Below are positions 41,301 through 49,697 of a DNA stretch of 64,000 nucleotides, piece by piece. The position numbers were made by a program, and so were the translations under genes. The DNA is from CALOBA01 sp942491465. GTDB taxonomy: Bacteria; Pseudomonadota; Gammaproteobacteria; Chromatiales; Chromatiaceae. How positions within the stretch are numbered: the stretch's first letter is position 1; every line of letters begins with the position of its first letter. The notes beneath the pieces are model-generated. The model was not told where the DNA came from. It ran no database searches and worked only from the letters and a program-made list of their open reading frames with translations. Location of the stretch: assembly GCA_942491465.1 (NCBI GenBank), contig CALOBA010000049.1, positions 62,001-126,000 on the forward strand. Direction: 5' to 3'.

Positions 41301-41749
41301 CGGCCATCGAAGCCGGTGCGGTTGTCGTGGGTGGCCAGCGCGGCCAAGGCGCTGTCGATGCGCGCGGCGGTCTGCACCCGGCTCAAGGCCTCGTCGAAGG
41401 CGAGCCGGGAGAGCATGCGCACGGCGCCGGCGCCGTCAAGCAGCGTCATCTGCCGGAGTTCGGTGGTCAGCGACTCGTCGTCGACGAACCAGCTGCGCAG
41501 GGGCTCGCCGCGGCGCCCCAAGAGCGTGAACACCGTGTCCGCGGTGCTGGTACGCACGAGCTGGTCGCGCCCCAGGTGGGTCAGGGCGTCGATGTCGTTC
41601 TCGTCGGTATCGAAGCCGAGCACGGCCATACGGTTGCTGGCGGCGGCGCCGGTCTCCGTGGCCATCTCGAAGACGCGATCGGCAATCCAGCAGCCGATCC
41701 CGCCGACGCCGACCACCAGCGTAGGTTTCAGGTGTTGGGTCTCAGCCAT
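38369..41749 (-). CDS. tubulin/FtsZ-like GTPase domain protein (large form)
   Basis: The 1126-aa protein has an N-terminal tubulin/FtsZ-type nucleotide-binding fold: LVVGVGGIGCWIADRVFEMA (residues 11-30, Rossmann start) and VGSLAGGTGSGMFMQTALVLAD (156-177). The latter is a clear version of the GGGTGTG signature loop. FDTDEND (46-52) follows strand 2 as in the superfamily. The remaining ~700 residues are helical and unlike FtsZ. It matches my recollection of the tubulin-like family PF13809. Related large FtsZ-like proteins have been proposed to remodel membranes together with VWA-domain and membrane proteins. No VWA gene is adjacent here. It lies 55 bp downstream of tonB and 10 bp upstream of the membrane partner. 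Confidence 0.85.
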   Translation of the reverse strand: MAETQHLKPTLVVGVGGIGCWIADRVFEMATETGAAASNRMAVLGFDTDENDIDALTHLGRDQLVRTSTADTVFTLLGRRGEPLRSWFVDDESLTTELRQMTLLDGAGAVRMLSRLAFDEALSRVQTAARIDSALAALATHDNRTGFDGRVNVLVVGSLAGGTGSGMFMQTALVLADRLRALGITAQVRGLFLLPDIVVQAARLPADQVAGVRANGYAALKELHAVTLFCRDRSARDVALEYVRGAQLRPDAPPFESLVLMDYEGQRGGNLGNNFNAYRELAARAAYTLMFTPIGGRYDSQTVNDVRARLAAAADQTDNSLAGIGLSAAVYPQARILDYLALRFGMSLLDDDWLRLDQAYRQELERYHARVNSGETSLEPPDVGASYIRNLEQLAGAERVAFFRRIQQGVYREEEDPRGNVSVRPQYRLFLDALERHLTEAFWDSAPALRQAKGREDLGADSLTDKDALPQDVGLYERQLRTDFEAVEQALSAIAAELFHTSVVGAGLLGAGEWREHHLERHIVHGGPHLVQVRYFLYKLRGLIRERLAGLGDERKRKTIERNLHEAFDNPETGVIETATDVAAVLAQSVWPDWADRRFKRFQLDYREHYNRTRALNQALGREGLLRQVYALLDQHVARLLDVITRFFEDLAALRDQLALERNRMEAEHGGSSDGSRYVLADAPAKNALWDDLAARLQGLATGGDAVNAALTKALITRFRDEGQANRWQVLAPFSGSALFRERMLKGWCRERIIQEQGDLYRLPVIEAIRREAILRGRAPDDYLAEVVDLVGRQSAPYLALTSPDAGQLYRFWAIGSVNRERFGNPADFDRLFTSDMGETPVVEPEFPAHTLLCISTVVNLRFADLRKLATGALGHTNVSAPQAGSYHGAYRAMVDRLLDHEARAPQTPPPTFTPHLDKHWHRPGGLPELHPELDAAHERDLLDAYVLGIALDLLPLAEREGRSVTLLRDPARLGQPDYETVIADDHDDLALLERLRAEPRRIRVLLAQPHAILADAAPHDQLYAGLTRAATLARLCRIMADRTRAEEVDGLASDAIDRLLEHLSVVGARHHRTLGTLSRQVRLQEDAEALVTAAVAELTDVLEPDTLDRAGRLARNKLRARLGAA

Positions 41750-41804
41750 CGTGTTGTCCTCATTGGATAGACGCCGAGGGTCCGCAGCTCATGCCCTGAC
41801 CCTC

Positions 41805-42781
41805 TTATCTATCCCATCCGAGCTGGTTGTTGCGTTGAAACTGCCAGGTCCGGGTGATGTCGAGCACATCGGTCTCGGCAGCGATGTCGGGCGGGAACGG
41901 GGCAAACGGGGCGGCAAGCTCGACGATCTGCATGGCCGCCTGGTCGAGCAGCGGCTGACCCGACGAGCGCAGCACGCGCAAGGCCTCCAAACTGCCGTCG
42001 GCACGCACGGCCACATGCAGGATCAGGCTGCCGTAGAGGCCCTGCTCCTTGGCAGCTTCCGGGTAGTTGAGGTTGCCGATGCGCTCCACCTTGCGTCGCC
42101 AGCCTTCCATGTAGGTTGCATAGCGGAACTCGCGGGTGCTGGCACTGATGGCCCGGCGACGGGCCCGACTGGCGTAGGCACTGCTGGCGGCATTGAGACG
42201 GGCGGACAGCGCGGAGATCTCGGCGTTGCGGCTGGCGAGGATGTCGGCCGCCGAGACGATCGGGTGTACGGGCCGCGACGGCGGCGCATCGAGGCCGGTG
42301 CGCGCGCTGAGCGGTGTCGGCGCGTCCGGCGGCTTCGGTGCCTCGATGGGGGCTCGGGCTCCGGCTCCGGCTCCGGCTCGGGCTCGGGGGCCGGCTCCGG
42401 CTCATCGGGCACGATCGGCAAGGGCTCCGGCACCGGCGCTGCCAGGTCGGCCTCGGCCGGCTCCGGGGCGTCGGTCTGCGCCGCGGGCTCGGGCACATCG
42501 GGCAGCGCCATGGTGGTCTCGCCGGCGCGATCGACCTGCGCGGCCACGGCATCGGGATCGGGACGCTCCGGCGTGATGCCCGGATTGGTGACCAGCAGGA
42601 CCTCCAGCGCCCGCGGCGGGCCGGGCGGGGCCGGGTCGGGCAGGCGCAGACCGATGCCGAGGATCAGGGACAGGTGCAGCCCCAGCGCCAGCAATCCCGC
42701 CACGGCCAAACGGCGCAGGGCAAGCCGATCCGAGTCGAACGGAATCTCGATGGAGGATGACGCAACGCCGAGCGTGGTCAT
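41805..42781 (-). pseudogene. tonB: energy transducer TonB, frameshifted
   Basis: TonB passes proton-motive energy to outer-membrane receptors. The N-terminal part reads MTTLGVASSSIEIPFDSDRL with a membrane anchor (LAVAGLLALGLHLSLILGIG) and a Glu-Pro repeat ending at about 42350. The C-terminal part lies in another frame: from PIEAPKPPD through ISASTREFRYATYMEGWRRK to RIGNLNYPEAAKEQGLYGSL and ITRTWQFQRNNQ, the classic proteobacterial TonB C-domain. The frames meet at a run of five G (42348-42352, C on the coding strand); one extra base there restores a full ~325-aa protein. This may be a sequencing error, a true mutation or slippage. The start is 16 bp after the apbE stop. Confidence 0.85.
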
Positions 42782-42797
42782 GACGTCGACCCCGGGA

Positions 42798-43883
42798 TCA
42801 AGGCCCCCCGGGCGCATCAGCCAGCGGCTGGCTGAGCGCAACATCCAGGTCCTTGTCGAACAGGTCGATGCGCGCACGCATGGCAGGCGTCATGTGGACG
42901 GTGCCGGCCTGGTCGATGAGCAGCACATGCTTAAGGCCCATCGACTTCGCCAGCGCGTGCCAGCCGGAGATGCCGGCGACCAGCAGGGCGCGCGCCGCCA
43001 CCTGCGCCGACGCCGCGTCGCCGTCGAGGCTGAGCACAGTGACCGCCCTGATCTCGTCGGCGGGCCAGCCGGTGCGGGGATCGATGATGTCGTGGTAGAC
43101 ACGGCCATCGTGGATGAAGTTGCGCTGGTAGTCGCCGGCGGTGAACAGCGCCGCCGGGGTGCCGATGTCGATGACGCCGAGCACGCCGGTGCCGTTGGCG
43201 CGCGCCACCGGCAGCCGCCAGGGCCGCCCGGAGCGGCTGCCGATGATCAGAAAGTCACCGCCGGCGTTGAGCTGGGCATTGCGCACGCCGGACTCGCGCA
43301 GATGCGCCATGACCCGATCCATCGCAAAGCCCTTGGCCATGGCGCTGAAGTCGAGCGCCAGGGCCGGGTTCTCGCCCTGGAGCATGATGCCCTCCTGCGC
43401 CAGGTCCGCCAGCGTCGGGGCGGCAGCCACCAGCCGGCGAATGCCGCGCGGCCTCGGCGGGGGGCGGCACTCCGGCGGCTCGTTGTGAAAGCCCCAAACG
43501 GCTGCCAGACGACCCGCCGCCGGATTCACCAGGTTGTTGCTTGATGCCGCAAGCTCGCGCGCCCGCTGAAGCAGCGGCAGCAGCGACGGAGGAGCGGCGA
43601 AGGGCTCGCCAGTGGCCAGCAGTTCGTTGACCCGAATCATCGGGCCCGGTCGCCAGGCGGTCCAGGCCTGCTCGAAGAAGCGCAGGTCACGCTCGGTCTC
43701 GTCCGCAAGGCGGATGCCGTCGTCTTTGGCGAAGCCCACCAGGCTGAGGTCGACGGCGGCCCCGAAGGCGACGAATTGGGTGGTGTAGACCGGCGTCTTG
43801 TTGTCGCCGCAACCGGCCGTCAACAGGGCGCAGAGCAGCGCCACGAGCAGGCCCGACGGATGACGACGGTGGCGCTCAGACAT
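42798..43883 (-). CDS. apbE: FAD:protein FMN transferase (ApbE family lipoprotein)
   Basis: ApbE covalently attaches FMN to Thr of periplasmic redox proteins (Rnf/Nqr-type subunits). The 361-aa protein has a lipoprotein signal with lipobox LTAGC (Cys25). FMN transferase motifs are present: VNPAAGRLAAVWGF, LDFSAMAKGFAMDRV, LNAGGDFLIIGSRSG and HDIIDPRTGWPADEIRAVTV, with the metal-binding Asp/Thr region. It overlaps the gshB end by 8 bp and precedes tonB by 16 bp. No flavin-acceptor subunit is visible nearby. Confidence 0.92.
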   Translation of the reverse strand: MSERHRRHPSGLLVALLCALLTAGCGDNKTPVYTTQFVAFGAAVDLSLVGFAKDDGIRLADETERDLRFFEQAWTAWRPGPMIRVNELLATGEPFAAPPSLLPLLQRARELAASSNNLVNPAAGRLAAVWGFHNEPPECRPPPRPRGIRRLVAAAPTLADLAQEGIMLQGENPALALDFSAMAKGFAMDRVMAHLRESGVRNAQLNAGGDFLIIGSRSGRPWRLPVARANGTGVLGVIDIGTPAALFTAGDYQRNFIHDGRVYHDIIDPRTGWPADEIRAVTVLSLDGDAASAQVAARALLVAGISGWHALAKSMGLKHVLLIDQAGTVHMTPAMRARIDLFDKDLDVALSQPLADAPGGP

Positions 43884-44826
43884 CGAGGCGACGCTCGATC
43901 GCGGCCATCAGGTCACCGGCGATGTCGCCGCCGGTGGCGCGATCGATCTCGCGGATGCAGGTCGGGCTGGTGATGTTGACCTCGGTCAGGTAATCGCCGA
44001 TGACATCGAGCCCCGCGAACAGCACGCCGCGCGCGCGTAGCTCGGGGCCGACCTGGCCGGCGATCCAGCGCTCGCGCTCGCCGATCGGTCGCACCTCGGA
44101 GCCCGCCCCCGCGGCAAGATTCCCCCGCAACTCGCCCTCGGCCGGGATGCGCGCCAGGACCTGCCCCACGGGCTCGCCATCGACGATCAGCACGCGCTTG
44201 TCGCCATCGACAATCTCGGGGAGATAGCGCTGGGCCATGCAGAAGCGGTTGCCGTGATCGGTCAGGGTCTCGATGATGACCGAGGTGTTCGGATCGCCGC
44301 GGCGCGTGCGGAAGATGGAGCGCCCGCCCATGCCGTCGAGGGGCTTCAGCACGATATCCTCCTGCTCGGCCAGAAAGGCCCGCAGGTCCGTGGCCCGGCG
44401 CGTGACCAGCAGCGGCGGGGCGCACTGCGCAAACAAGGCGAGCGCGAGCTTCTCGTTGGTATCGCGAAGGGCGCGGGGGTCGTTGACCACCAGGCAGCCT
44501 TGACGCTGGGCCTGCTCCAGCAGGTAGGTGGCATAGATGTACTCCATGTCGAAGGGCGGGTCCTTGCGCATCAGCAGGGCATCGAGACCGTGCAGCGGCC
44601 GGGTCTCCACCGCTCCGAGCTCGAACCATGCCGATGGATTGTCGTCGACCGCCAACCGGCGCATGTGCCCGTGCACTTCACCACCGCGCAGCAGGAGATC
44701 GGCCAGCTCCATGTACCAGATCGTCCAGCCGCGGCGCTGTGCAGCCAGCAGCATGGCGAAACTGCTGTCTTTTTTGATGGTGATGGACCCGATCGGATCC
44801 ATGACAATACCGAGATCACGCTTCAT
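43876..44826 (-). CDS. gshB: glutathione synthetase
   Basis: GshB joins gamma-glutamylcysteine and glycine with ATP. The 316-aa protein starts MKRDLGIVMDPIGSITIKKD and carries the ATP-grasp features KPLDGMGGRSIFR (near 160-172), FCMAQRYLPEI, GDKRVLIVDGEPVG and EVNITSPTCIREIDR at the metal site. The ATG at 44824-44826 gives the standard length (E. coli 316 aa); the frame upstream lacks similarity. It heads a minus-strand series gshB-apbE-tonB-tubulin-like. In many gammaproteobacteria gshB sits beside pilG-pilH-pilI-pilJ; here pilI-pilJ diverge from it. Confidence 0.96.
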   Translation of the reverse strand: MKRDLGIVMDPIGSITIKKDSSFAMLLAAQRRGWTIWYMELADLLLRGGEVHGHMRRLAVDDNPSAWFELGAVETRPLHGLDALLMRKDPPFDMEYIYATYLLEQAQRQGCLVVNDPRALRDTNEKLALALFAQCAPPLLVTRRATDLRAFLAEQEDIVLKPLDGMGGRSIFRTRRGDPNTSVIIETLTDHGNRFCMAQRYLPEIVDGDKRVLIVDGEPVGQVLARIPAEGELRGNLAAGAGSEVRPIGERERWIAGQVGPELRARGVLFAGLDVIGDYLTEVNITSPTCIREIDRATGGDIAGDLMAAIERRLDV

Positions 44827-45153
44827 GTGGCGAGTGTAACCCAGGCCCCTTCGGGCCACAAACACGGGCCGCCGCGAGACATTTGCGCTGTCGCGATTTT
44901 CGGCGGATCGGCGACCTGCTGCCGCGGTGCCGCGCGGCTGGCGGAGCAGCACGAAAGGGCGCGCGCTGCGGTCAGGAGCGCCGACGGGCACCAAAGCTGC
45001 GAATAACTCCTGTCAGCGACTGCGCAACCGGCTCGCCGCGCACCGGCGTTGCGTCACCCGGCCGGGGTTGCTATCTTCGCTGAGTTCTTCACCCGCCCTC
45101 ACCGCGCCTCTTAAGCAGGCTCGATCTTCTAAGGTTTCGCCCGGTCAACAGCC
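44827..45153. other. 327-bp divergent gap between gshB and pilI
   Basis: No gene is supported here. In relatives this spot commonly carries pilG and pilH (response regulators); neither is present, even as a fragment I can recognise. It must contain the divergent promoters of gshB and pilI. Confidence 0.5.
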
Positions 45154-45786
45154 ATGTTGGAGCACTCAGGCGGGCAAGCTCCCGGCCCGAACGGACTGGA
45201 GCTCGTCCAGCTTCTCCAGCGCATCGGCGAAGGTGCCGATCCTTGGCGTGAACGGCTCTGGCAGACATCGCTGGGATCGGCCGCCTGGCACGGCGTGCTC
45301 TTCACCATCGACGGCCACCGGTTGCTCACGGCGCTCGCCGGCATCATTGAGGTCGTGCACTTCCCGGAGTTCCTCGCCGCGGTGCCCGGTGCGCCGCGCT
45401 GGGTGCTCGGGGTGGCGAATCATCGCGGCGCCCTGCTCCCGCTGTTCGACCTGCGCAGGCTCCTGCTTGGCACCAGCGCCGTCGAGCCGAGCAGCGGACG
45501 GCTGTTGGTGCTGCGCGACGGCAATGGCGAATTCGGCCTGCTGGTCGACGAGATCATCGGCATTCGGCGCCTGAGCGGGCATCAGGTCGTCCGCGAGCCG
45601 TTGCCCGACACACCCTTCGCAGACTTGGTTGATACACTTTATCGCGATGGCGACAGCGTGCTGCCGGCGCTTGACCTCAGCGCACTGTCGACCTTGTCGA
45701 GCTTTCAAGAGCCCATGTCCAGCTCGGATCGGCTCGTTGCCGAGGCCGATCCATCCGAGCCACACGAGACCACGCGCAGCCACTGA
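45154..45786 (+). CDS. pilI: CheW-like protein of type IV pilus chemosensory system (PilI-like)
   Basis: The 210-aa protein contains a CheW domain (about 45-170). It includes WHGVLFTIDGHRLLTALAGI, the central WVLGVANHRGALLPLFDLRR that is the best-conserved part of PilI/CheW, and FGLLVDEIIGIRRLSGHQVV. The longer N-terminal helix (LVQLLQRIGEGA) and a polar C-terminal tail match PilI, not CheW. It couples a receptor to a CheA-type kinase for twitching motility. The receptor gene follows 8 bp downstream. Confidence 0.85.
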   Translation: MLEHSGGQAPGPNGLELVQLLQRIGEGADPWRERLWQTSLGSAAWHGVLFTIDGHRLLTALAGIIEVVHFPEFLAAVPGAPRWVLGVANHRGALLPLFDLRRLLLGTSAVEPSSGRLLVLRDGNGEFGLLVDEIIGIRRLSGHQVVREPLPDTPFADLVDTLYRDGDSVLPALDLSALSTLSSFQEPMSSSDRLVAEADPSEPHETTRSH

Positions 45787-45794
45787 GACAGGAT

Positions 45795-47840
45795 ATGCAA
45801 AACGAAAGCGCGCCCCAAAGCGGACGCAAGCGCCTCGATCGCCACCGTTGGCTGGTGCCGGCCATGGCCGTGCTGCTGTTCACCGCCTTGGCCCTGGCCT
45901 TTGCGAGCCTGCTCTACAGCGAGCGTTGGGCAAGGGACAACCATCAGTATCTGCTGCGCCTCAACGAGCAGCAGAACCTGCTGCAGCAGGTCCCCACCGC
46001 CGTCGATGAGGCCGTCGCAGGACGCGAGCCCGCATTCATCCAGCTGCGGATGCTGCGCGATCAGTTCGAGACGCTGCTCGATCAGGTACAGGTCGGCTCC
46101 ACCCGCGACGGCCTGCCCCCCGCGCCGATGGAGGCCGCCGGGGCCATCGCCGGGGTCGGTAATGACTGGCAAGCCTTGCGCGACGATATCGATCTGGTGC
46201 TCGATTCGGGCGACGACCTGCTCTGGTTTGCCGACCTTGTGGCAAGCACGTCGGCCAAGCTGCGCGCACTCTACAACGCCAGCGAGGCCGTCGCCGAACT
46301 GTTGGCCGACGCCGGCGCCGCGCAGCAACGGGTGCTGGATGCCAGCCGACAACTGATCCGGCTCCGGGAGATGGAGATCGCCCTCGACGCCGCGCTCGGC
46401 GGCGACACCAAGACCATTCGCGCCGTCCAAGCCAACATGGCCAGTGCCGACGCCGTGGCCGAGACCTTGGCGCGACTGACCCGCGCGGAGGACAGCGCGG
46501 GCGACGATAGCGGACTGCGCTCCGCGCTGACCCAAGTCGAGACGCTCTATCGCGACCTGCGCGCCGACAACGACGCACTCGATGCCCTGATCCCCACCGT
46601 GCTGCCCGCGGTGGAAGCGGCATCACGCGTCCACAAGGCGAGCAACGCGCTGGAACGGTCGGTGGATCAGCTCGCGCTGCTGTTCCGGGAAAAGCCGGGA
46701 AGGCTCGAGCTGGCGGGCCTGACCGTCGGCGTGCCCTCGGCGCTGTTGTTCGCGGGCTTGGCCATCGTCAGCCTGTTGGCGCTGGGTCTGCGCCAACTGA
46801 TCCATTCCCGGCGACGCGAGCGGCAGTCGCTGGAGCAGAGCCAGGCCCACCAGGCGGCCATCCGCCGGCTGCTCGACGAGATGGGCAATCTGGCCGACGG
46901 GGACCTGACCGTCGAGGCCACGGTCACCGACAACCCCACCGGCGCCATCGCCGATTCGATCAACTATGCGGTCGCCGCGCTGCGTGATCTGGTCACCACC
47001 ATCAACGCGACCTCCGAGAAGGTCAACGACGCCGCCCAGGACAGCCGCGCGGTCGCGGCCCGCATGGCACGTGCAAGCGTCACCCAAACCGAGCAGATCG
47101 AGCACGCCACGGAGTCGATCACCCAGATGACCGGCGCCATCGACCAGATCGCGCACACCGCGGTGGAGTCCGCCGAGGTCGCCTCGCGCTCGGTGGAGGT
47201 CGCGGGCCGCGGAACACAAAACGTTCGCGACACCATCGCCGGCATGGACGAGATCCGCGGGCGCATCCAGGAGACCTCGAGGCGCATCAAGCGGCTCGGA
47301 GAGAGTTCGCAGGAGATCGGCGAAATCATCGAGCTGATCGACGACATCGCCGACCGCACCAACATCCTGGCCCTGAATGCGGCCATGCAGGCGGCAATGG
47401 CGGGGGAGGCGGGGCGCGGCTTCGCCGTCGTCGCCGACGAGGTGCAGCGCCTGGCCGAGCGCTCCGGCAACGCCACACGACAGATCGAGTCGCTGGTGCG
47501 CGGCATCCAGCAGGACACCATCGAGGCCGTGCGCTCCATGGAGACCAGCACCGCCGGCGTCGTCAAGGGTGCCGAGCTGGCCGCCAACGCCGGCAATACC
47601 CTGCGCGAGATGGAGACCGTCTCCGAGTACATCGCCAAGCTGACGCAGGAGATCGCCGACTCCGCCGGCAACGAGTCGGCTCAGGCCGCGGAGGTCAACG
47701 ACGTGGTGCGCGCCGTCCTCACCATCACCAAGGAGAACGCCGAATTCAGCCGCTCCACCGCCCTCTCGGTGGAGCTGCTCGCCGAACTCGCCGTGGAGCT
47801 TCGCCACTCGGTCGCGGGCTTCCGCCTGCCGGTGGCCTGA
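45795..47840 (+). CDS. pilJ: methyl-accepting chemotaxis protein, PilJ-like
   Basis: The 681-aa receptor has two membrane helices (about 18-38 and 305-330), a periplasmic domain between them, a HAMP-like region (~340-395) and a signalling domain. The highly conserved tip reads DRTNILALNAAMQAAMAGEA followed by GRGFAVVADEVQRLAERS (about 520-560); the MAGEAGRGFAVVADEV form is typical of PilJ. The ATG follows a GACAGGATAT leader, 8 bp after pilI. The kinase (pilL/chpA) and methyltransferase (pilK) genes usually next in line are missing; the next gene is convergent, ending 13 bp away. Confidence 0.9.
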   Translation: MQNESAPQSGRKRLDRHRWLVPAMAVLLFTALALAFASLLYSERWARDNHQYLLRLNEQQNLLQQVPTAVDEAVAGREPAFIQLRMLRDQFETLLDQVQVGSTRDGLPPAPMEAAGAIAGVGNDWQALRDDIDLVLDSGDDLLWFADLVASTSAKLRALYNASEAVAELLADAGAAQQRVLDASRQLIRLREMEIALDAALGGDTKTIRAVQANMASADAVAETLARLTRAEDSAGDDSGLRSALTQVETLYRDLRADNDALDALIPTVLPAVEAASRVHKASNALERSVDQLALLFREKPGRLELAGLTVGVPSALLFAGLAIVSLLALGLRQLIHSRRRERQSLEQSQAHQAAIRRLLDEMGNLADGDLTVEATVTDNPTGAIADSINYAVAALRDLVTTINATSEKVNDAAQDSRAVAARMARASVTQTEQIEHATESITQMTGAIDQIAHTAVESAEVASRSVEVAGRGTQNVRDTIAGMDEIRGRIQETSRRIKRLGESSQEIGEIIELIDDIADRTNILALNAAMQAAMAGEAGRGFAVVADEVQRLAERSGNATRQIESLVRGIQQDTIEAVRSMETSTAGVVKGAELAANAGNTLREMETVSEYIAKLTQEIADSAGNESAQAAEVNDVVRAVLTITKENAEFSRSTALSVELLAELAVELRHSVAGFRLPVA

Positions 47841-47853
47841 GCCTCGGGTACGA

Positions 47854-48351
47854 TCAGGGCTGCGACGGCGGCGACCCGGCCGCGGCCCAGGGGCGGAGCA
47901 CCACCACCGAGAGGCTGTTCTTCGGCGAGCCCTCGATGATGCGGTCGCTGTAGCTCAGGTAGACCAGGGTGTTGCGCGGCGCGTCGTAGAAGCGCACCAC
48001 CTGCATCGTCTTGGTGATCAGCGAGGTACGCTTCTTGAAGACCTCGTCGCCGTTGCGCTTGCCGCTGGCGACATCCTCGGGCAGACGCACCGGACCGACC
48101 TGCCGACAGGCCAATGAGGCATCCGAGGTGTCTTCGGCGACGCCGACGGCGCCGCTGATCCCGCCGGTCTTGGCCCGGCTCAGATAACAGGCGACGCCGG
48201 GGATATCCGGGTCCTGAAACACCTCGACGATGATCTTGTCGTTCGGACCGACCAGCTTGAACTTGGTGCCGACCTCGCCGACGATCTCCGCAGTCGCCGG
48301 TAGGGCGGCGAACAGCAGCGCCGACAGGCCGATGGATTGGAATCTGCGCAT
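47854..48351 (-). CDS. creA: CreA family protein
   Basis: The 165-aa protein has a signal peptide (SIGLSALLFAALPATA, cleavage near residue 21). The CreA domain follows: IVGEVGTKFKLVGPNDKIIV, EVFQDPDIPGVACYLSRAKT, VGVAEDTSDASLACRQVGPV and NTLVYLSYSDRIIEGSPKNS. It is periplasmic and of unknown biochemical function. I chose the ATG at 48349-48351 because the signal peptide starts there; the open frame upstream runs into the next gene. It lies 31 bp downstream of the flavoprotein gene on the same strand. Confidence 0.9.
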   Translation of the reverse strand: MRRFQSIGLSALLFAALPATAEIVGEVGTKFKLVGPNDKIIVEVFQDPDIPGVACYLSRAKTGGISGAVGVAEDTSDASLACRQVGPVRLPEDVASGKRNGDEVFKKRTSLITKTMQVVRFYDAPRNTLVYLSYSDRIIEGSPKNSLSVVVLRPWAAAGSPPSQP

Positions 48352-48382
48352 GGCATAGGCTCCGAAGGGGGGGTTGGAAGGG

Positions 48383-49591
48383 TCAGCGCTGGCCGCTGCC
48401 GAACAGGCGCTGGTGCTCACCGAGACTCCGCGTCAGGCAGTCCTCGATGGAGACGCCGAGGAACCAGTTGCCGGTGACCGCGGTGCGCGTGCCGGCCAAG
48501 GCCTGATCCAGTCCCGCGACCCGCCGTTGGTGGCCCTTGCGCAGGCTCGGCAGCCGGTTGCGGACACAGGTGCTGGAGACCACCCGCGACGGCTCGGTGC
48601 CCAGCGCGGCGCAGGCGGCCGCGATACGCCCCGACTCGTCCAGGCCGTCGCCCGGGAAATGAAAGGCGAAGCCGCGATAGCGGGCATCGGGCAGAAAGTC
48701 GCGGGACACGGCCGAGCGAAATGGGCCGTCGACGCTGATCAAGCCCGCCAGCTTCGGCAGCGCCACGGCATCGGCGTCGAACAGCAGGAGCTGGCTGTCG
48801 ATCTCGACCACGCCGATCTCGCCGATCAGGGCCGCCGCCTCGGGCGCGACCTCGGCCAGCAGCGCTGCGGCGATGTCCGGCGGGACGGCCAGGGTCAGCC
48901 GCTCGCAGCCCAATCGCTCGCCGTCGTCGGTGGTGATCACAAAGCCGTCGCCAGCGCTGCCGATGGACACCACCCCCACGCCGGTGCGCACCCGCAGCCC
49001 TTGCTGCTCGGCGATGGCGGTGGGGATGTCGTTGAGGCCGCCGGGCATGGTGAAGCTGCGCAGGACCTCCTTGCGGCGGGGCTTCTTGCGGAACAGGGCC
49101 TCGGCCGGGAAGTCGTCGGCATCCTGACAGATCACCGAGCGGAAGGCCGGCCCGAACAGATCGCGATAGTTCTTCCGGCCGAGGCCCGCGCCGTAGTATT
49201 CGGCGACGCTGAGCTGCGTCTTGTCGAGCCGAAACAACCGCGGCAGCGATGCCGCCAGCTCCAGCGGATGCAGGGCGCCGATGATGCGGCGGCGCTCGCC
49301 GCCGCGGTAGAGCAGATAAGAGGCCTTCTCCTTCGCCGTCAGGGCGCCCATGAGATTCAGGTCTTCGAGGATGCCGAGCAGGTTGCCGTAGCTGTTGAAG
49401 CAGCTATGGGCGCCGGCCTCGACCCAGAACCCGGTCTGATCGTCGAAGCGATGGGTGTGCATGCAGCCGCCGACGCTGGCGGCACGCTCGAGCACCAGGG
49501 TATCGACCCCCCGGGCGACGGCGTAATGGGCGGAACCGAGGCCACTGATACCGCCACCGATGACGATATGTGGATACTGGGCGTTGCTCAT
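48383..49591 (-). CDS. FAD-dependent protoporphyrinogen oxidase-like protein
   Basis: The 402-aa protein starts MSNAQYPHIVIGGGISGLGS, a Rossmann FAD-binding site with GGGISG. The adjoining TLVLERAASVGGCMHTHRF matches the amine-oxidase/HemG(HemY) superfamily. EAGAHSCFNSY is the substrate-side FAD contact, and the C-terminal GNWFLGVSIEDCLTRSL is the second FAD motif of protoporphyrinogen oxidases. It may oxidise protoporphyrinogen IX or a related polycyclic substrate; other family members act on phytoene or squalene precursors. The ATG at 49589-49591 was chosen because it directly precedes the FAD motif. Confidence 0.8.
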   Translation of the reverse strand: MSNAQYPHIVIGGGISGLGSAHYAVARGVDTLVLERAASVGGCMHTHRFDDQTGFWVEAGAHSCFNSYGNLLGILEDLNLMGALTAKEKASYLLYRGGERRRIIGALHPLELAASLPRLFRLDKTQLSVAEYYGAGLGRKNYRDLFGPAFRSVICQDADDFPAEALFRKKPRRKEVLRSFTMPGGLNDIPTAIAEQQGLRVRTGVGVVSIGSAGDGFVITTDDGERLGCERLTLAVPPDIAAALLAEVAPEAAALIGEIGVVEIDSQLLLFDADAVALPKLAGLISVDGPFRSAVSRDFLPDARYRGFAFHFPGDGLDESGRIAAACAALGTEPSRVVSSTCVRNRLPSLRKGHQRRVAGLDQALAGTRTAVTGNWFLGVSIEDCLTRSLGEHQRLFGSGQR

Positions 49592-49697
49592 GGATGATCC
49601 TGGACGATTGAGGTGTTGCTTGCGATACGCGCACGCAATGGTACCGCGTTGCGTCAATGCTGCTCGGTACCGGGCGCCGCGCGCCGGGCTCGTGGGC

